A DNA stretch of 64,000 bases from Ruegeria marisrubri (GCF_001507595.1 NZ_LQBQ01000001.1:310001-374000), one strand, 5' to 3'. Positions 34,774-43,629 are shown, numbered from the stretch's first letter. Translations and numbers: made by a program. Notes: a model not told the origin generated them from the sequence alone.

Positions 34774-36525
34774 TCAAGCGGCCGCGCGGGCCTTGGCCGT
34801 CGCGGCCTCGTCGACGGTGAGGGTTTCGGGGTCGGCAATGACGACGCCGTAATCGAGCCGCGCGCCTTCGATGGAAACGAGTCCGTTTCGGATGTCGGCC
34901 ACCACCTTCTGCACGTCACGCTCGAACGGGTTGCCATAGCCGCCGCCGCCGGGGTTGATATTCGCCGCGCGCTCGCCCGGACGGATGGTCTCGATCACGT
35001 TGTCGGTGATGACCTGCGTCTCGCCATTGCGGGTGACTTCCAGGCGGCCGACCTTCTTCTCGACCATGGCCGACTGCGCGCCAGCCGCGCCCATTGCCGG
35101 AATGCGGCGGCCTTCGCCGAAGGTGACCAGCGTCATGTCACGATCCAGCGGCTCGACCTCCCAGCGGGTGCCCGAGCCGCCGCGGAACTTGCCGGCGCCG
35201 CCCGAGTCCGTCATCAGCCCGTATTCGTGGATGACGATCGGGTAGGAATGTTCCAGCATCTCGATGTCGCCCGAGGTCAGCGCGCCAAAACAGCATTCCG
35301 GGCCGCAGGCGTGCCAGCCATCCTGGCTGGCGGTGGCGCCGGCGCCCGAGATGATCGAGGCGAGCACCATGGTGACGTATTCCTCGTCGTGGCGCGTGTC
35401 CCAACCGGCGATGTTGCAGCCATTGGCATGCCCCCACGAGGCCGACACCTTGTGGGGCGCTGCCTGCTCGAAGGCCAGCCGCACGGCGTCGGTCAGCGTC
35501 TCCATCGGGGTGGTGGTGCAGTTCATGTGCGGGGCAGGGGGCTTGGCGTTGCACAGTGTGCCCTTGGGCCCCATGTCCACCGTCACGTTGCGATAGAGCC
35601 CTTCGTTGTAGGGCGGCGGCAACTGGGCGAACATCATCAGGCCGAGATAGACACCGGAATAGCTGTTGCCCTCGTAGGAGTTGATGAAATAGGGGATCTG
35701 CGGCGGGCTCTCGATCTCGATGTGGCAGCTCTCGCCTTTGATCGTGACCGTTGCGGTGATGTCGAAATCGCCAAATCCATGGCCGGCGTCTTCGAGCACC
35801 GCCGTGCCCCTGTAGCTGCCGTCGGGCACCTTGGCGATCAGGCTGTTCATGTGCCGGTTCGCCATCGACAGCAGTTCCTCGATGCAGTCCTGCACCGTGT
35901 CCTTGCCGTATTTGTCCATCAGCGCGATCAGGTTGCGGGCGCCGACCTGGCAGGCGCCGATCAGCGCGTTGAAGTCGCCCTCCTGATCGCGGCGGGCCCG
36001 CATGTTCGTGAGCAACAGGTTCAATACGTCATCGCGCGGCACGCCCTTGTCCCAGATCTTGACCGGCGGGATGCGCAGGCCCTCGGCAAAGATCTCCTTG
36101 GCCTCGGGGTTGTAGCCTGCGGGAACCGGGCCGCCGATATCGGTCAGGTGTCCCTTGCACACGGTCCAGAACACCAGCTCGCCCTCGTAGAACACCGGGT
36201 AGTACATGCAGGTGTCGATGATGTGGCTGCCCGCATAGTCGGGGTCGTTGTGCAGGATCAGGTCGCCCTCGTGGATGTCGCCTGCAAAGAACTTGTCCAC
36301 CGCCTTCATCGCCGGGATCAGCGAGCCGAGGTGGATCGGAATGTCCTGCCCCTGCAGGATCATTTCGGGCGTGTGGTTGAACAGCGCGGTCGAATAGTCA
36401 TGCGCCAGGTTGAAGACGGAACTGCGCGCGGTCTTTTCCAGCGCCAGCGTCATTTCACGTTGCGTTGTCTCCAGAACGCCTCTCACCACCGAAAGCGTGA
36501 TCGGGTCGACTTGTCTTGCTGTCAT
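34774..36525 (-). CDS. hyuB: HyuB-type subunit: N-methylhydantoinase B family
   Basis: The 583-residue protein starts at the ATG 36525 (MTARQVDPITLSVVRG), the usual HyuB N-terminus, with a GAGGA ribosome site. Conserved family segments include AHDYSTALFNHTPEMI, HVNDP-like LHNDPDYAGSH and GGSGTRW. It forms the second catalytic subunit with HyuA and is the first gene of the operon. Upstream in-frame sequence is low-homology leader and was excluded. Confidence 0.88.
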   Translation of the reverse strand: MTARQVDPITLSVVRGVLETTQREMTLALEKTARSSVFNLAHDYSTALFNHTPEMILQGQDIPIHLGSLIPAMKAVDKFFAGDIHEGDLILHNDPDYAGSHIIDTCMYYPVFYEGELVFWTVCKGHLTDIGGPVPAGYNPEAKEIFAEGLRIPPVKIWDKGVPRDDVLNLLLTNMRARRDQEGDFNALIGACQVGARNLIALMDKYGKDTVQDCIEELLSMANRHMNSLIAKVPDGSYRGTAVLEDAGHGFGDFDITATVTIKGESCHIEIESPPQIPYFINSYEGNSYSGVYLGLMMFAQLPPPYNEGLYRNVTVDMGPKGTLCNAKPPAPHMNCTTTPMETLTDAVRLAFEQAAPHKVSASWGHANGCNIAGWDTRHDEEYVTMVLASIISGAGATASQDGWHACGPECCFGALTSGDIEMLEHSYPIVIHEYGLMTDSGGAGKFRGGSGTRWEVEPLDRDMTLVTFGEGRRIPAMGAAGAQSAMVEKKVGRLEVTRNGETQVITDNVIETIRPGERAANINPGGGGYGNPFERDVQKVVADIRNGLVSIEGARLDYGVVIADPETLTVDEAATAKARAAA

Positions 36526-36643
36526 CGGTTCTTGGTCCTCTGCTTGGGTGCAAAGGGCCCGCCGGCGGGGTGTTGGACTCTCCTCCCGATCCGGCGTGCT
36601 CCTCCTGCACGTCGATCTCGACAAACAGGATTGCCGAACGTCC

Positions 36644-36736
36644 GCGCAGCGGTCTTGACGATCCGTGCACAAGCGATTGACGGGCGGCGCAGGAAAATTT
36701 GTCGCTCAGCGCAGGAAGGTTTGACGGACAGCGCAG
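36644..36736. repeat. Tandem operator-like repeats between hyuB and the AraC gene
   Basis: Two adjacent 22-bp units (36687-36708 and 36709-36730) share GCGCAGGAA, then TTTG(T/A)CG. A third partial unit begins GCGCAG at 36731, and a related GCGCAG...TTGACG element lies at 36644-36660. A stray TTGACG is at 36677. AraC-family proteins commonly bind two tandem direct repeats about two helical turns apart, so this is the likely operator for the divergent hyu/liv operon and the araC-type gene. The remaining part of 36526-36800 shows nothing else I can support. Confidence 0.55.
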
Positions 36737-36800
36737 CACGGCTGAAATCCTTTGGCCTGCGTGTGGTTTGCAGTTAACCTTGGGTCAGGGAGGACGAGAA

Positions 36801-37769
36801 ATGACCGCCGAGCTTCGCTTCTCGACGGCTGCGACAGAGCCGCAGCACCGTTCCAGTCGTTGGAACGCGGTGATCTGCGAGTCCTATTTTCCCCTGGAGT
36901 TGCAGTTCCACGACCCGATGCATTTCAATGGTCGGCTGACCCGGAAATCGCTGGGCCATGTGGGCATGTCGCGCCTGACATCCGATCCGGTGAACTACGA
37001 GCGCCGCCGCTCGCACATCCGCGAGGCGCGCGAAGAGGAATACCTGGTGACCCTGCCGCGCACGAGCTCGGTCGAGTTCCGGCAACTGGGCCGGGACGTG
37101 CGGTGCGACCCGGGCGGTTTCATCATCGAACGCGGCGACGAGCCCTACCGGTTCTTCTACGAACGGCCCAACGACCTGTTCGTTCTCAAGGTCAGCCGCA
37201 AGGCGCTGTCCGAGCGCGTCCGCCAGCCCGACCGGTTCTGCGCCCGGGTGATCGACGCAACGACCGGAACCGCCGGTCTGTTCGCGACGATGGTCAACCA
37301 CGCGCAAAGCCAGATCGACACGTTGTCGGTCGCGTCCTGCGAGACGATCGGGCGGCAATTGCTGGAATTGCTGGGGTTGGCGCTGAACGATGCAGCCGAC
37401 GCCGGGGACAGCGGGTTTTCCTCGGTGCGTGCGGCGCATCTGACGCGGGTCGAGCGTTTCATTCGTGAAAATCTGAAGAACCCGGAATTGTCGCCCGACC
37501 TGATTTCCGAGGCCTGCGGCATTTCCAAACGGTATCTTCATGACCTGTTCAAGGATGTGAACGGCACCGTCAGCCAGCAGATCCGCGATCAGCGCCTGAT
37601 CGCGGCGCGCGACCGGCTTGAGGCCTCGCGCGATCTGCCGATCTCTGAGGTTGCCTATCGGTTCAGCTTTGCCGATCAGGCCCAGTTCTCGCGCCTGTTC
37701 AAGGCAAAGTTCGGGGTCACGCCGTCCGAGTTCCAGCGCAACCCCAATTGCATTCAACAGCGGGATTGA
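36801..37769 (+). CDS. AraC-family transcriptional regulator
   Basis: The 322-residue protein has a C-terminal double helix-turn-helix (DLISEACGISKRYLHDLF, then ISEVAYRFSFADQAQFSRLFK) and an N-terminal AraC-type sensory domain. The ATG at 36801 has an AGGGAGGA ribosome site; an in-frame upstream extension crosses the repeat array and is unlikely. It is divergent from hyuB, so it probably activates the hydantoinase/importer operon. The inducer is unknown. Confidence 0.88.
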   Translation: MTAELRFSTAATEPQHRSSRWNAVICESYFPLELQFHDPMHFNGRLTRKSLGHVGMSRLTSDPVNYERRRSHIREAREEEYLVTLPRTSSVEFRQLGRDVRCDPGGFIIERGDEPYRFFYERPNDLFVLKVSRKALSERVRQPDRFCARVIDATTGTAGLFATMVNHAQSQIDTLSVASCETIGRQLLELLGLALNDAADAGDSGFSSVRAAHLTRVERFIRENLKNPELSPDLISEACGISKRYLHDLFKDVNGTVSQQIRDQRLIAARDRLEASRDLPISEVAYRFSFADQAQFSRLFKAKFGVTPSEFQRNPNCIQQRD

Positions 37770-37818
37770 CCGGCACGGTCTCGACCGGGGCCGAACCGCC
37801 TTCGCCGGCTGCGGCGGC

Positions 37819-38057
37819 AGAGCCATCGGCGGCCAGAAGGGTCACGTCGCCCAGGGCCTGGGACCGGGCCTCATCCGTCAACTGGCCCTTGGCGACCTGA
37901 CGCGCGGTGTCGGGGTCGATCCGCGCCCGTGCCTTGGACGGCGCATCCTGGGACAAGTCGTCGAGGAGGTTCGTCGCCGGACGTCGCAAAGAAAAGACAT
38001 GTGCGGTGCCATTGCCATCAGCCCGGCGCCGATCACGCCGACGGTCTGGATGGTCAT
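37819..38057 (-). pseudogene. Frameshifted, 3'-truncated 3-hydroxyacyl-CoA dehydrogenase (hbd-like) remnant
   Basis: The fragment begins at an ATG (38057) overlapping the ptb-like stop by 4 bp and encodes MTIQTVGVIGAGLM, the NAD-binding N-terminus of 3-hydroxybutyryl-CoA dehydrogenase. Near 38015 the frame shifts. Adding one G there would restore GNGTAHVFSL..., leading into DDLSQDA, KARARID and ARQVAKGQLTDEA, all typical of residues 20-70 of the family. Similarity ends near 37819, well short of the usual 280-300 residues, and the sequence runs into the araC-type gene end. So it is a decayed last gene of the gabT-ald-buk-ptb operon. Confidence 0.75.
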
Positions 38058-38968
38058 GCCCGTTTTCCCGCCAGAACCGCTGTCGCCAGCAACAGCGCGT
38101 TGACCCGGCGCTGGGCCGAGTCCGAGCGGGAGTTCAAAAGAACCGGAACCCTGGCCCCCAGAACGATGGAGCCGGTCCGGGCGTCGCCGTGATATTTCCA
38201 GGCCTTGGCAACCGCATTGGCCGCGTCGATGGTCGGGAACAGCAGCAGATCCGCCGATCCGGCGGCGGGCATGTCCTGCAGCCCCTTGGTCCGCGCCGCA
38301 TCGGGCGAGATGGCCACGTCATAGCCCATTGGCCCCCCGACCTGAAAACCGTTGAGGAGACCGGACCGGCTCTCTCGGGCCAGCGTTTCGGCATCCCGCG
38401 TGGCCGGCAGCGCATCCGAGGATTTTTCGGTCGCGCAGACTGCCGCGACCCTGACCGGTGAGACTCCGAGGCCGCGGAACAGCGCCTCGGTATTGAGAAC
38501 GATCTGCCGTTTCTGGTCCAGATCCGGCACGGGCAGGATGCCGTTGTCAGTCGCGGCGATCAGCCGGTCCATCGAGGGCATCTCGGCCACGGTGACATTC
38601 GACAGCACCCCGCCGGTCCTCAGGCCGGTTTCGCGATCGACCACCGCGCGCAGATACGAGGTGCTGTCAACTTGCCCCTTCATCAGAACATCGCCCAGCC
38701 CCTCGCGAATTGCCGCGACGGCCTCGCGCGCGCAGGCTTGCGGGCCTTCGGCTCTGCGAAACGTGACGGTGTCGGGCAGCGGTGCGGGGAACAGTGGGGT
38801 CATGACATCGGGATCACCGGTGACAACGGCGCTGGCCACCAGCCCGTCGCCGATCAATGTCATGACCGCCGAGGCAATCTCGGGCGCCTCGCCGCCTGCC
38901 ACCGCCAGACGCAGAGGCCCGCGTTTCAGCGCGGCGGCGCGCAGATCGTCAAAGCTGCGCAGGGTCAT
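38054..38968 (-). CDS. Phosphate acyltransferase of the phosphotransbutyrylase family
   Basis: The 304-residue protein resembles Ptb/Pta-type enzymes, which interconvert acyl-CoA and acyl phosphate. It has LMKGQVDSTSYLRAVVDRETGLR and the C-terminal DLLLFPTIDAANAVAKAWKY segment characteristic of the family. I set the start at ATG 38968, which overlaps the kinase stop by 4 bp; upstream in-frame sequence belongs to the kinase gene. With the kinase it can convert a short carboxylic acid to its CoA ester, or the reverse. Confidence 0.88.
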   Translation of the reverse strand: MTLRSFDDLRAAALKRGPLRLAVAGGEAPEIASAVMTLIGDGLVASAVVTGDPDVMTPLFPAPLPDTVTFRRAEGPQACAREAVAAIREGLGDVLMKGQVDSTSYLRAVVDRETGLRTGGVLSNVTVAEMPSMDRLIAATDNGILPVPDLDQKRQIVLNTEALFRGLGVSPVRVAAVCATEKSSDALPATRDAETLARESRSGLLNGFQVGGPMGYDVAISPDAARTKGLQDMPAAGSADLLLFPTIDAANAVAKAWKYHGDARTGSIVLGARVPVLLNSRSDSAQRRVNALLLATAVLAGKRA

Positions 38969-40071
38969 CACGCCACCTGCCTTTCTGTAACGACGGGCCA
39001 TTTCAGAGGCGTTTCGACGCCGGTCACGGCCCGCGCCGCGCCTTCGGCCAGCGCGCGGCATTCATCGCTGCCCGGATAGACATGGATCGGAGCCAGACGC
39101 GACAGCTTGTCGGTCAGGTAGCCGGTGACGCGGGCGCTGTTGGACAGGCCGCCGGTCAGGATTATCCCGTCGAGATCGAAGGAGGCGACCGAGGCCATGG
39201 CTCCGACCGCCTTGGCGGTCTGATACAGCATGGCTTCGAAGACGAGCGCCGCCTTCTTGTCGCCGCCTTCGATCATCGCCTCGACCCGGCGGATGTCCTT
39301 GGTGCCGAGCAGCCCGAAAACACCGCCCCCGCCGTAGAGTTTCGAGAGCAGTTCCTCGCGACTGTACTTGCCCGAGTAGCACAGATCGATCAGAGGCAGA
39401 GGCGGCAACCCGCCAGCCCGTTCCGGCGTGAACGGAGAGATTTCCATCCGGTTGGAGCTGTCGACCAGCCGCCCGTTCAGCAGGGCCGCGATGGAAAAGC
39501 CCGCCCCGAGATGGGCGACGACCGCGCGCAATTCGTCGAAGGGTTTGTTCAGGTCCCGCGCCAGCCGGCGGCCACAGGCCCGGATGTTCAGCGCGTGAAC
39601 GAAGGAGAAGCGCGGGATTTCCTCGAAACCCGACTCCCGCGCCACGGGGGACAGTTCATCGACGCTCACCGGGTCCACGACGAAGGCCGGCGCGCCGTGC
39701 TGGCTGGCGAGTGTGTAGGCCAGCGGCGCGCCCAGATTGCTGGCATGGTGGTAGACCGGGTTGTGCAGGGCGAACTCGACGAGGGCCGGGTTGACCTCGA
39801 TGACACCCGCCGGAACCGGCGTCAACATACCGCCACGACCTGCGCAGGCCAGAAGTTCGTAGTTGCCAAGATGTTCTGCGAGGAACGCCTCGACTTGAGC
39901 TGCCCGGAACCCGAGTTGCGATGCGATGGTCGGGAAACCTGCCATCATGGATTCGTCATGGTCGAGCGTCTGTTCGGCGATCACCTCGACTTGGCTGCGC
40001 GATACCGCGTAGAGCGCGCAGCGGGTCGTTGTGGTGCCGGGATTGATGGCAAGAATGGCGTTCTGAGACAT
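38968..40071 (-). CDS. Butyrate kinase-like acyl kinase (ASKHA superfamily)
   Basis: The 367-residue protein starts at ATG 40071 with AILAINPGTTTTRCALY, the phosphate-binding motif of butyrate/acetate kinases. Further family motifs are VVAHLGAGFSIAALLNGRLVDSSN and GIILTGGLSNSARV. It would transfer phosphate between ATP and a short or branched carboxylate. The gene overlaps ptb and is preceded by the aldehyde dehydrogenase gene. The physiological acid could be butyrate or a dicarboxylate or branched acid produced by the upstream enzymes. Confidence 0.9.
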   Translation of the reverse strand: MSQNAILAINPGTTTTRCALYAVSRSQVEVIAEQTLDHDESMMAGFPTIASQLGFRAAQVEAFLAEHLGNYELLACAGRGGMLTPVPAGVIEVNPALVEFALHNPVYHHASNLGAPLAYTLASQHGAPAFVVDPVSVDELSPVARESGFEEIPRFSFVHALNIRACGRRLARDLNKPFDELRAVVAHLGAGFSIAALLNGRLVDSSNRMEISPFTPERAGGLPPLPLIDLCYSGKYSREELLSKLYGGGGVFGLLGTKDIRRVEAMIEGGDKKAALVFEAMLYQTAKAVGAMASVASFDLDGIILTGGLSNSARVTGYLTDKLSRLAPIHVYPGSDECRALAEGAARAVTGVETPLKWPVVTERQVA

Positions 40072-40075
40072 CGGT

Positions 40076-41506
40076 TCACCCCGCGAACTCGTAGGCCGTC
40101 TTGACGGCGGTGTAGAACTCGGCGGCATAGCGCCCCTGTTCGCGCTGGCCGTAGGACGAGCCCTTTCGGCCGCCGAAGGGCACGTGATAGTCCACACCCG
40201 CCGTCGGAAGGTTGACCATCACCATCCCCGCGGCGGACCGGCGGCGGAATTCCCGCGCGTGCCTGAGGCTTGTGGTGCAGATGCCCGAGCTCAGACCGAA
40301 CTCGGTGTCGTTGGCCACCGTCAGGGCCTCGTCGAAATCCTCCACCTTGATGACGCTGGCGCAGGGGCCAAAGATTTCTTCTCGGCTCGACCGCATGGCG
40401 TTGGTGGCGTTCAGGAACAGGGCCGGGCGCTGGAAATAGCCCTCGGTTTCCCCGTTCAGACGTTCGCCGCCGATCACCTCGGCGCCTTCGGCGCGGGCGA
40501 GCTCGACATAGGCCAGGTTGTTTTGCAACTGGCCCTCGGACACCACCGGCCCGATCTGGGTGTTCGCATCCAGCGGGTTGCCCACCCGCAGGGCCTGCGA
40601 ATGCGCGGTGAGCTGCTCGACAAAGGCGTCGTGGATGCCCGCCTGCACGATCAGGCGCGACGAGGCGGTGCAGCGCTGACCGGTCGAGTAGAAAGCACCA
40701 TTCAGGCAGGCCTCGACAGCGACATCCAGATCGGCGTCATCCAGAACCACCATCGGGTTCTTGCCGCCCATTTCAAGCTGGACCTTCTTCAATCCCCTGG
40801 CCGCCTCGACCGCCAGCGCCCGCCCGACGGGAACCGAGCCGGTGAAGGAAATCGCGTCGATTTCGGGGTGTTTCACCATGGCGTCGCCGACCACCGATCC
40901 GCGGCCCATCACCAGGTTGAACACGCCATTGGGAACCCCGGCCGACTGCAGGATCTCGGCCAGCACATGCGCCGAGCCCGGTGTCAGCTCTGCCGGTTTC
41001 ATGACGACGGTGTTGCCATAGGCCAGCGCCGGGGCCAGCTTCCAGGCCGGAATGGCGATGGGGAAGTTCCATGGGGTGATCAGGCCGACCACACCCACCG
41101 GTTCGCGGGTGACCTCGACCGAGATACCGGGGCGCACGGAATTGACTGCGTCACCGCTGATCCGCAGGGCTTCGCCGGCAAAGAACCGAAAGATCTGCGC
41201 CGCGCGGATCGTCTCTCCCCTGGCCTCGGCAAGGGTCTTGCCTTCTTCGCGGGCCAACAGGGTGCCGATCTCCTCGGCGCGGGCCAGCAGTTGCTGGGCG
41301 ACCGTTTCCAGCAGGTCGGCCCGCACCTGGGGGCTGACCGCCGCCCATCCCGGCAGCGCCGCGCGCGCCGCGTTCGCTGCCTTGTCCACGTCGTCGGCGG
41401 TGCCGCGCGCGTAGAGCCCGATGAGATCCGAAATGTCGGACGGGTTGCGATTCTCGGTCACGTCGGACGCGCCAAGCCATTCACCGGCAATGAGGTTCTT
41501 CTTCAT
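40076..41506 (-). CDS. NAD(P)-dependent aldehyde dehydrogenase (semialdehyde dehydrogenase-like)
   Basis: The 476-residue enzyme has the catalytic glutamate in VQLEMGGKNP, catalytic cysteine in STGQRCTASSRL and the TPWNFPIAIPAWK and SFTGSVPVGRAL motifs of the ALDH superfamily. It is closest in character to succinate- or 2-oxoglutarate-semialdehyde dehydrogenases. I begin it at ATG 41506 (MKKNLIAGEWL). Following an aminotransferase gene, it likely oxidises the omega-semialdehyde that enzyme makes. It ends 4 bp before the kinase gene start. Confidence 0.92.
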   Translation of the reverse strand: MKKNLIAGEWLGASDVTENRNPSDISDLIGLYARGTADDVDKAANAARAALPGWAAVSPQVRADLLETVAQQLLARAEEIGTLLAREEGKTLAEARGETIRAAQIFRFFAGEALRISGDAVNSVRPGISVEVTREPVGVVGLITPWNFPIAIPAWKLAPALAYGNTVVMKPAELTPGSAHVLAEILQSAGVPNGVFNLVMGRGSVVGDAMVKHPEIDAISFTGSVPVGRALAVEAARGLKKVQLEMGGKNPMVVLDDADLDVAVEACLNGAFYSTGQRCTASSRLIVQAGIHDAFVEQLTAHSQALRVGNPLDANTQIGPVVSEGQLQNNLAYVELARAEGAEVIGGERLNGETEGYFQRPALFLNATNAMRSSREEIFGPCASVIKVEDFDEALTVANDTEFGLSSGICTTSLRHAREFRRRSAAGMVMVNLPTAGVDYHVPFGGRKGSSYGQREQGRYAAEFYTAVKTAYEFAG

Positions 41507-41598
41507 CACGGAGTCTCCGAAAGTGGGGCGGGGGAAGGTGAGAGCGGAGACCTTCCCCCTGAAGCCTCGCAGGGGCACGGACACCCTGCGGAGGCGTT

Positions 41599-42900
41599 TC
41601 AGGCGGCTTGCGCCGTCTTGGCAATCGCTGCCTCGAGCGAAGCGTCGAGGATATCCAGCGCCTCGTCGACCTGAGCCATGGGCGTGGTCAGCGGCGGCAG
41701 CAGACGCACGACATTGGCCCGAGTGCCGCAGGGCAGGATGATCAGGCCGCGCGCCTCGGCCTCGGCCACGATCGCCTGGGTGAGCGCCGGGTCGGGCGCC
41801 CGCGTGGCGCGGTCGGTCACCAGTTCGAAGGCAATCATCGCGCCAAGGCCGCGCACATCCCCGATGGCGCTCATGCCCGGACGATCCGCGATCGCGGTCA
41901 GGCGATCCTTGATGCGCTGGCCGATTTCCTGGGCGCGGGTGCACAGCCTCTCTTCTGCGATCACGTCAAGCACGGCGTTGGCTGCCGCGACGGCCAGGGG
42001 GTTGCCGGCATAGGTGCCGCCGATGCCGCCCACCGGCGCCGCGTCCACGATCTCGGCGCGGCCGGTGACGGCCGACAGCGGGAATCCTCCGGCCAGGCCT
42101 TTGGCCATGGTCACCAGATCGGCGGCGACCCCCGCGTGTTCCATCGCGAACAACTTGCCGGTCCGCGCCATGCCGGCCTGAACCTCGTCGGCGATCAGAA
42201 CGATGCCGTGGTCATCGGCGATCTTGCGCAAGGCACGAAGGAATTCGGGCGGCGCGATGTTGAAGCCGCCTTCGCCCTGAACCGGCTCGATGATGATGGC
42301 CGCGACGCGCTCGGGGTCGATGCTGGATTTCAAGAGCTGATCCAGTTGCGCCAGGCTCATTTCCGGCGTGATGCCGTGATAGGCATTCGGGAAGACCGCG
42401 TGGTGGATTTCGGGTGGCATGGCGCCGAAGGACTTCTTGTAGGGTGCAACCTTGCCGCACAGCGCCATGCCCATCAGCGTGCGTCCGTGGAACGCACCCG
42501 AAAACGCGATGATGCCCGAGCGGCCGGTATGGGCGCGGGCCATCTTGACCGCGTTCTCCACCGCTTCGGCGCCGGTGGTGACCAGCATCGTCTTCTTGTC
42601 GAAATCGCCCGGTGTCGCGGCGTTCAGCCTTTCGGCCAGATCCAGATAGGCCTCGAAGGGGGCGACGTGAAAGCAGGTATGGGTAAAGGCCTCGGCCTGA
42701 GCGGCCACGGCGGCAACGACCTTGGGGTGCCGGTGCCCCGTGTTGTTGACCGCGATCCCGGCGGCAAAGTCGATGAACCGCCTGCCGTCGACATCCCACA
42801 ATTCGGCATTCTCGGCCCGCGCCGCGTAAATGCCGCGCGTCGCCACGCCAGTTGCCACGGCAGAGGCCCGGCGTTGTTTGAGTTCATCAGTGCGAGACAT
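41599..42900 (-). CDS. Class III omega-aminotransferase, 4-aminobutyrate aminotransferase-like
   Basis: The 433-residue PLP enzyme has GAEAVENAVKMARAHTGR, LIADEVQAGMARTGKLFA and the PLP lysine in VTMAKGLAGGFPLSAV. It resembles GabT/PuuE and would transfer the terminal amino group of GABA or 5-aminovalerate-like compounds to 2-oxoglutarate. It starts at ATG 42900 and is the first gene of the operon, divergent from the XRE-cupin gene. Confidence 0.92.
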   Translation of the reverse strand: MSRTDELKQRRASAVATGVATRGIYAARAENAELWDVDGRRFIDFAAGIAVNNTGHRHPKVVAAVAAQAEAFTHTCFHVAPFEAYLDLAERLNAATPGDFDKKTMLVTTGAEAVENAVKMARAHTGRSGIIAFSGAFHGRTLMGMALCGKVAPYKKSFGAMPPEIHHAVFPNAYHGITPEMSLAQLDQLLKSSIDPERVAAIIIEPVQGEGGFNIAPPEFLRALRKIADDHGIVLIADEVQAGMARTGKLFAMEHAGVAADLVTMAKGLAGGFPLSAVTGRAEIVDAAPVGGIGGTYAGNPLAVAAANAVLDVIAEERLCTRAQEIGQRIKDRLTAIADRPGMSAIGDVRGLGAMIAFELVTDRATRAPDPALTQAIVAEAEARGLIILPCGTRANVVRLLPPLTTPMAQVDEALDILDASLEAAIAKTAQAA

Positions 42901-43028
42901 TGGCGCCTCCCCCAGAGTTGCGTTGTTTTCTGAGCTTGAATAGCTCAAAATACTGAGCAACACAAAACTTTTATTTTGAGGCAAAGCAGCCTAAATTTGC
43001 CGCTGCATATATCAGGGAAGGATAACTG
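42901..43028. promoter_or_regulatory. Divergent control region between gabT-like and XRE-cupin genes
   Basis: The 128-bp gap is AT-rich. It contains the inverted repeat GAGCT-TGAAT-AGCTC (42932-42946), with further TGAGC copies at 42931 and 42954 and a TTTTGAGG at about 42973. It is the probable binding region for the XRE-cupin regulator and holds both promoters. The exact -35/-10 pairs are not clear. Confidence 0.5.
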
Positions 43029-43607
43029 ATGGATGAGTTCGACGTTGGGGCGAGGTTGAAAGAACTGCGTTTAAATCAAGGTCTTTCACAAAGGCAACTG
43101 GCCGAAGCGGCCGAGGTTCCCCACGGCCAGATCTCGATGGTCGAAACCAACAAGAGCAGTCCGTCGGTTGCGACATTGCGCAAGATTTTGGGCGGTCTTG
43201 GGATAACAATGTCCGAATTTTTTGAGCCGGAGGCGAATCAAGGGGGCGAGGTTTTCTTTACACCGGACCAGCTGAAAGACCTGACCTCGAGGATCTATTC
43301 GGACCGCGCCGGCACCATTGGGCGCCTGACTCTGAAACAGGTCGGGAATGCCCGCGACCTAGGTCTGCAGATCCTGCACGAAACCTATGAACCGGGCGCG
43401 GATACCGGCGCCGACATGCTGTCCCACCCGGCCACCGAAGGGGGGATCGTCATGTCCGGCGAACTGGAAGTAACGGTTGGCGACCAGGTCCGCGTTCTCA
43501 AGGCGGGTGACGCCTATCTGTTCAACTCGCTCGAGCCGCACCGGTTCCGCAACATCTCGGACCGCGTGGCAGTGGTGGTATCGGCCTGCACGCCACCTTA
43601 TCTGTAG
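43029..43607 (+). CDS. XRE-family regulator with C-terminal cupin domain (PuuR-like)
   Basis: The 192-residue protein has an N-terminal helix-turn-helix (RLKELRLNQGLSQRQLAEAAEVPHGQISMVE) and a C-terminal cupin (HPATEGGIVMSGELEV then GDAYLFNSLEPHRFRN). This plan matches PuuR, the putrescine-utilisation repressor. By position it controls the gabT-ald-buk-ptb operon, with a small-molecule ligand from that pathway. Its stop codon lies inside a 16-bp duplication. Confidence 0.9.
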   Translation: MDEFDVGARLKELRLNQGLSQRQLAEAAEVPHGQISMVETNKSSPSVATLRKILGGLGITMSEFFEPEANQGGEVFFTPDQLKDLTSRIYSDRAGTIGRLTLKQVGNARDLGLQILHETYEPGADTGADMLSHPATEGGIVMSGELEVTVGDQVRVLKAGDAYLFNSLEPHRFRNISDRVAVVVSACTPPYL

Positions 43608-43629
43608 GCCCCGTTATCTGTAGGCCCCG
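43598..43629. repeat. Perfect 16-bp tandem duplication over the XRE-cupin stop codon
   Basis: TTATCTGTAGGCCCCG occurs twice in a row (43598-43613 and 43614-43629). The TAG stop of the regulator gene is in the first copy. A 14-bp perfect palindrome CAACGGCGCCGTTG follows at 43635-43648, between the convergent genes. It may serve as a transcript end. Confidence 0.8.

Noticed and set aside
33361-36777. Over 1100-codon open frame on the plus strand opposite hyuA/hyuB
   Set aside because: Same cause as above. The minus strand carries recognisable HyuA and HyuB with ribosome sites and operon spacing.
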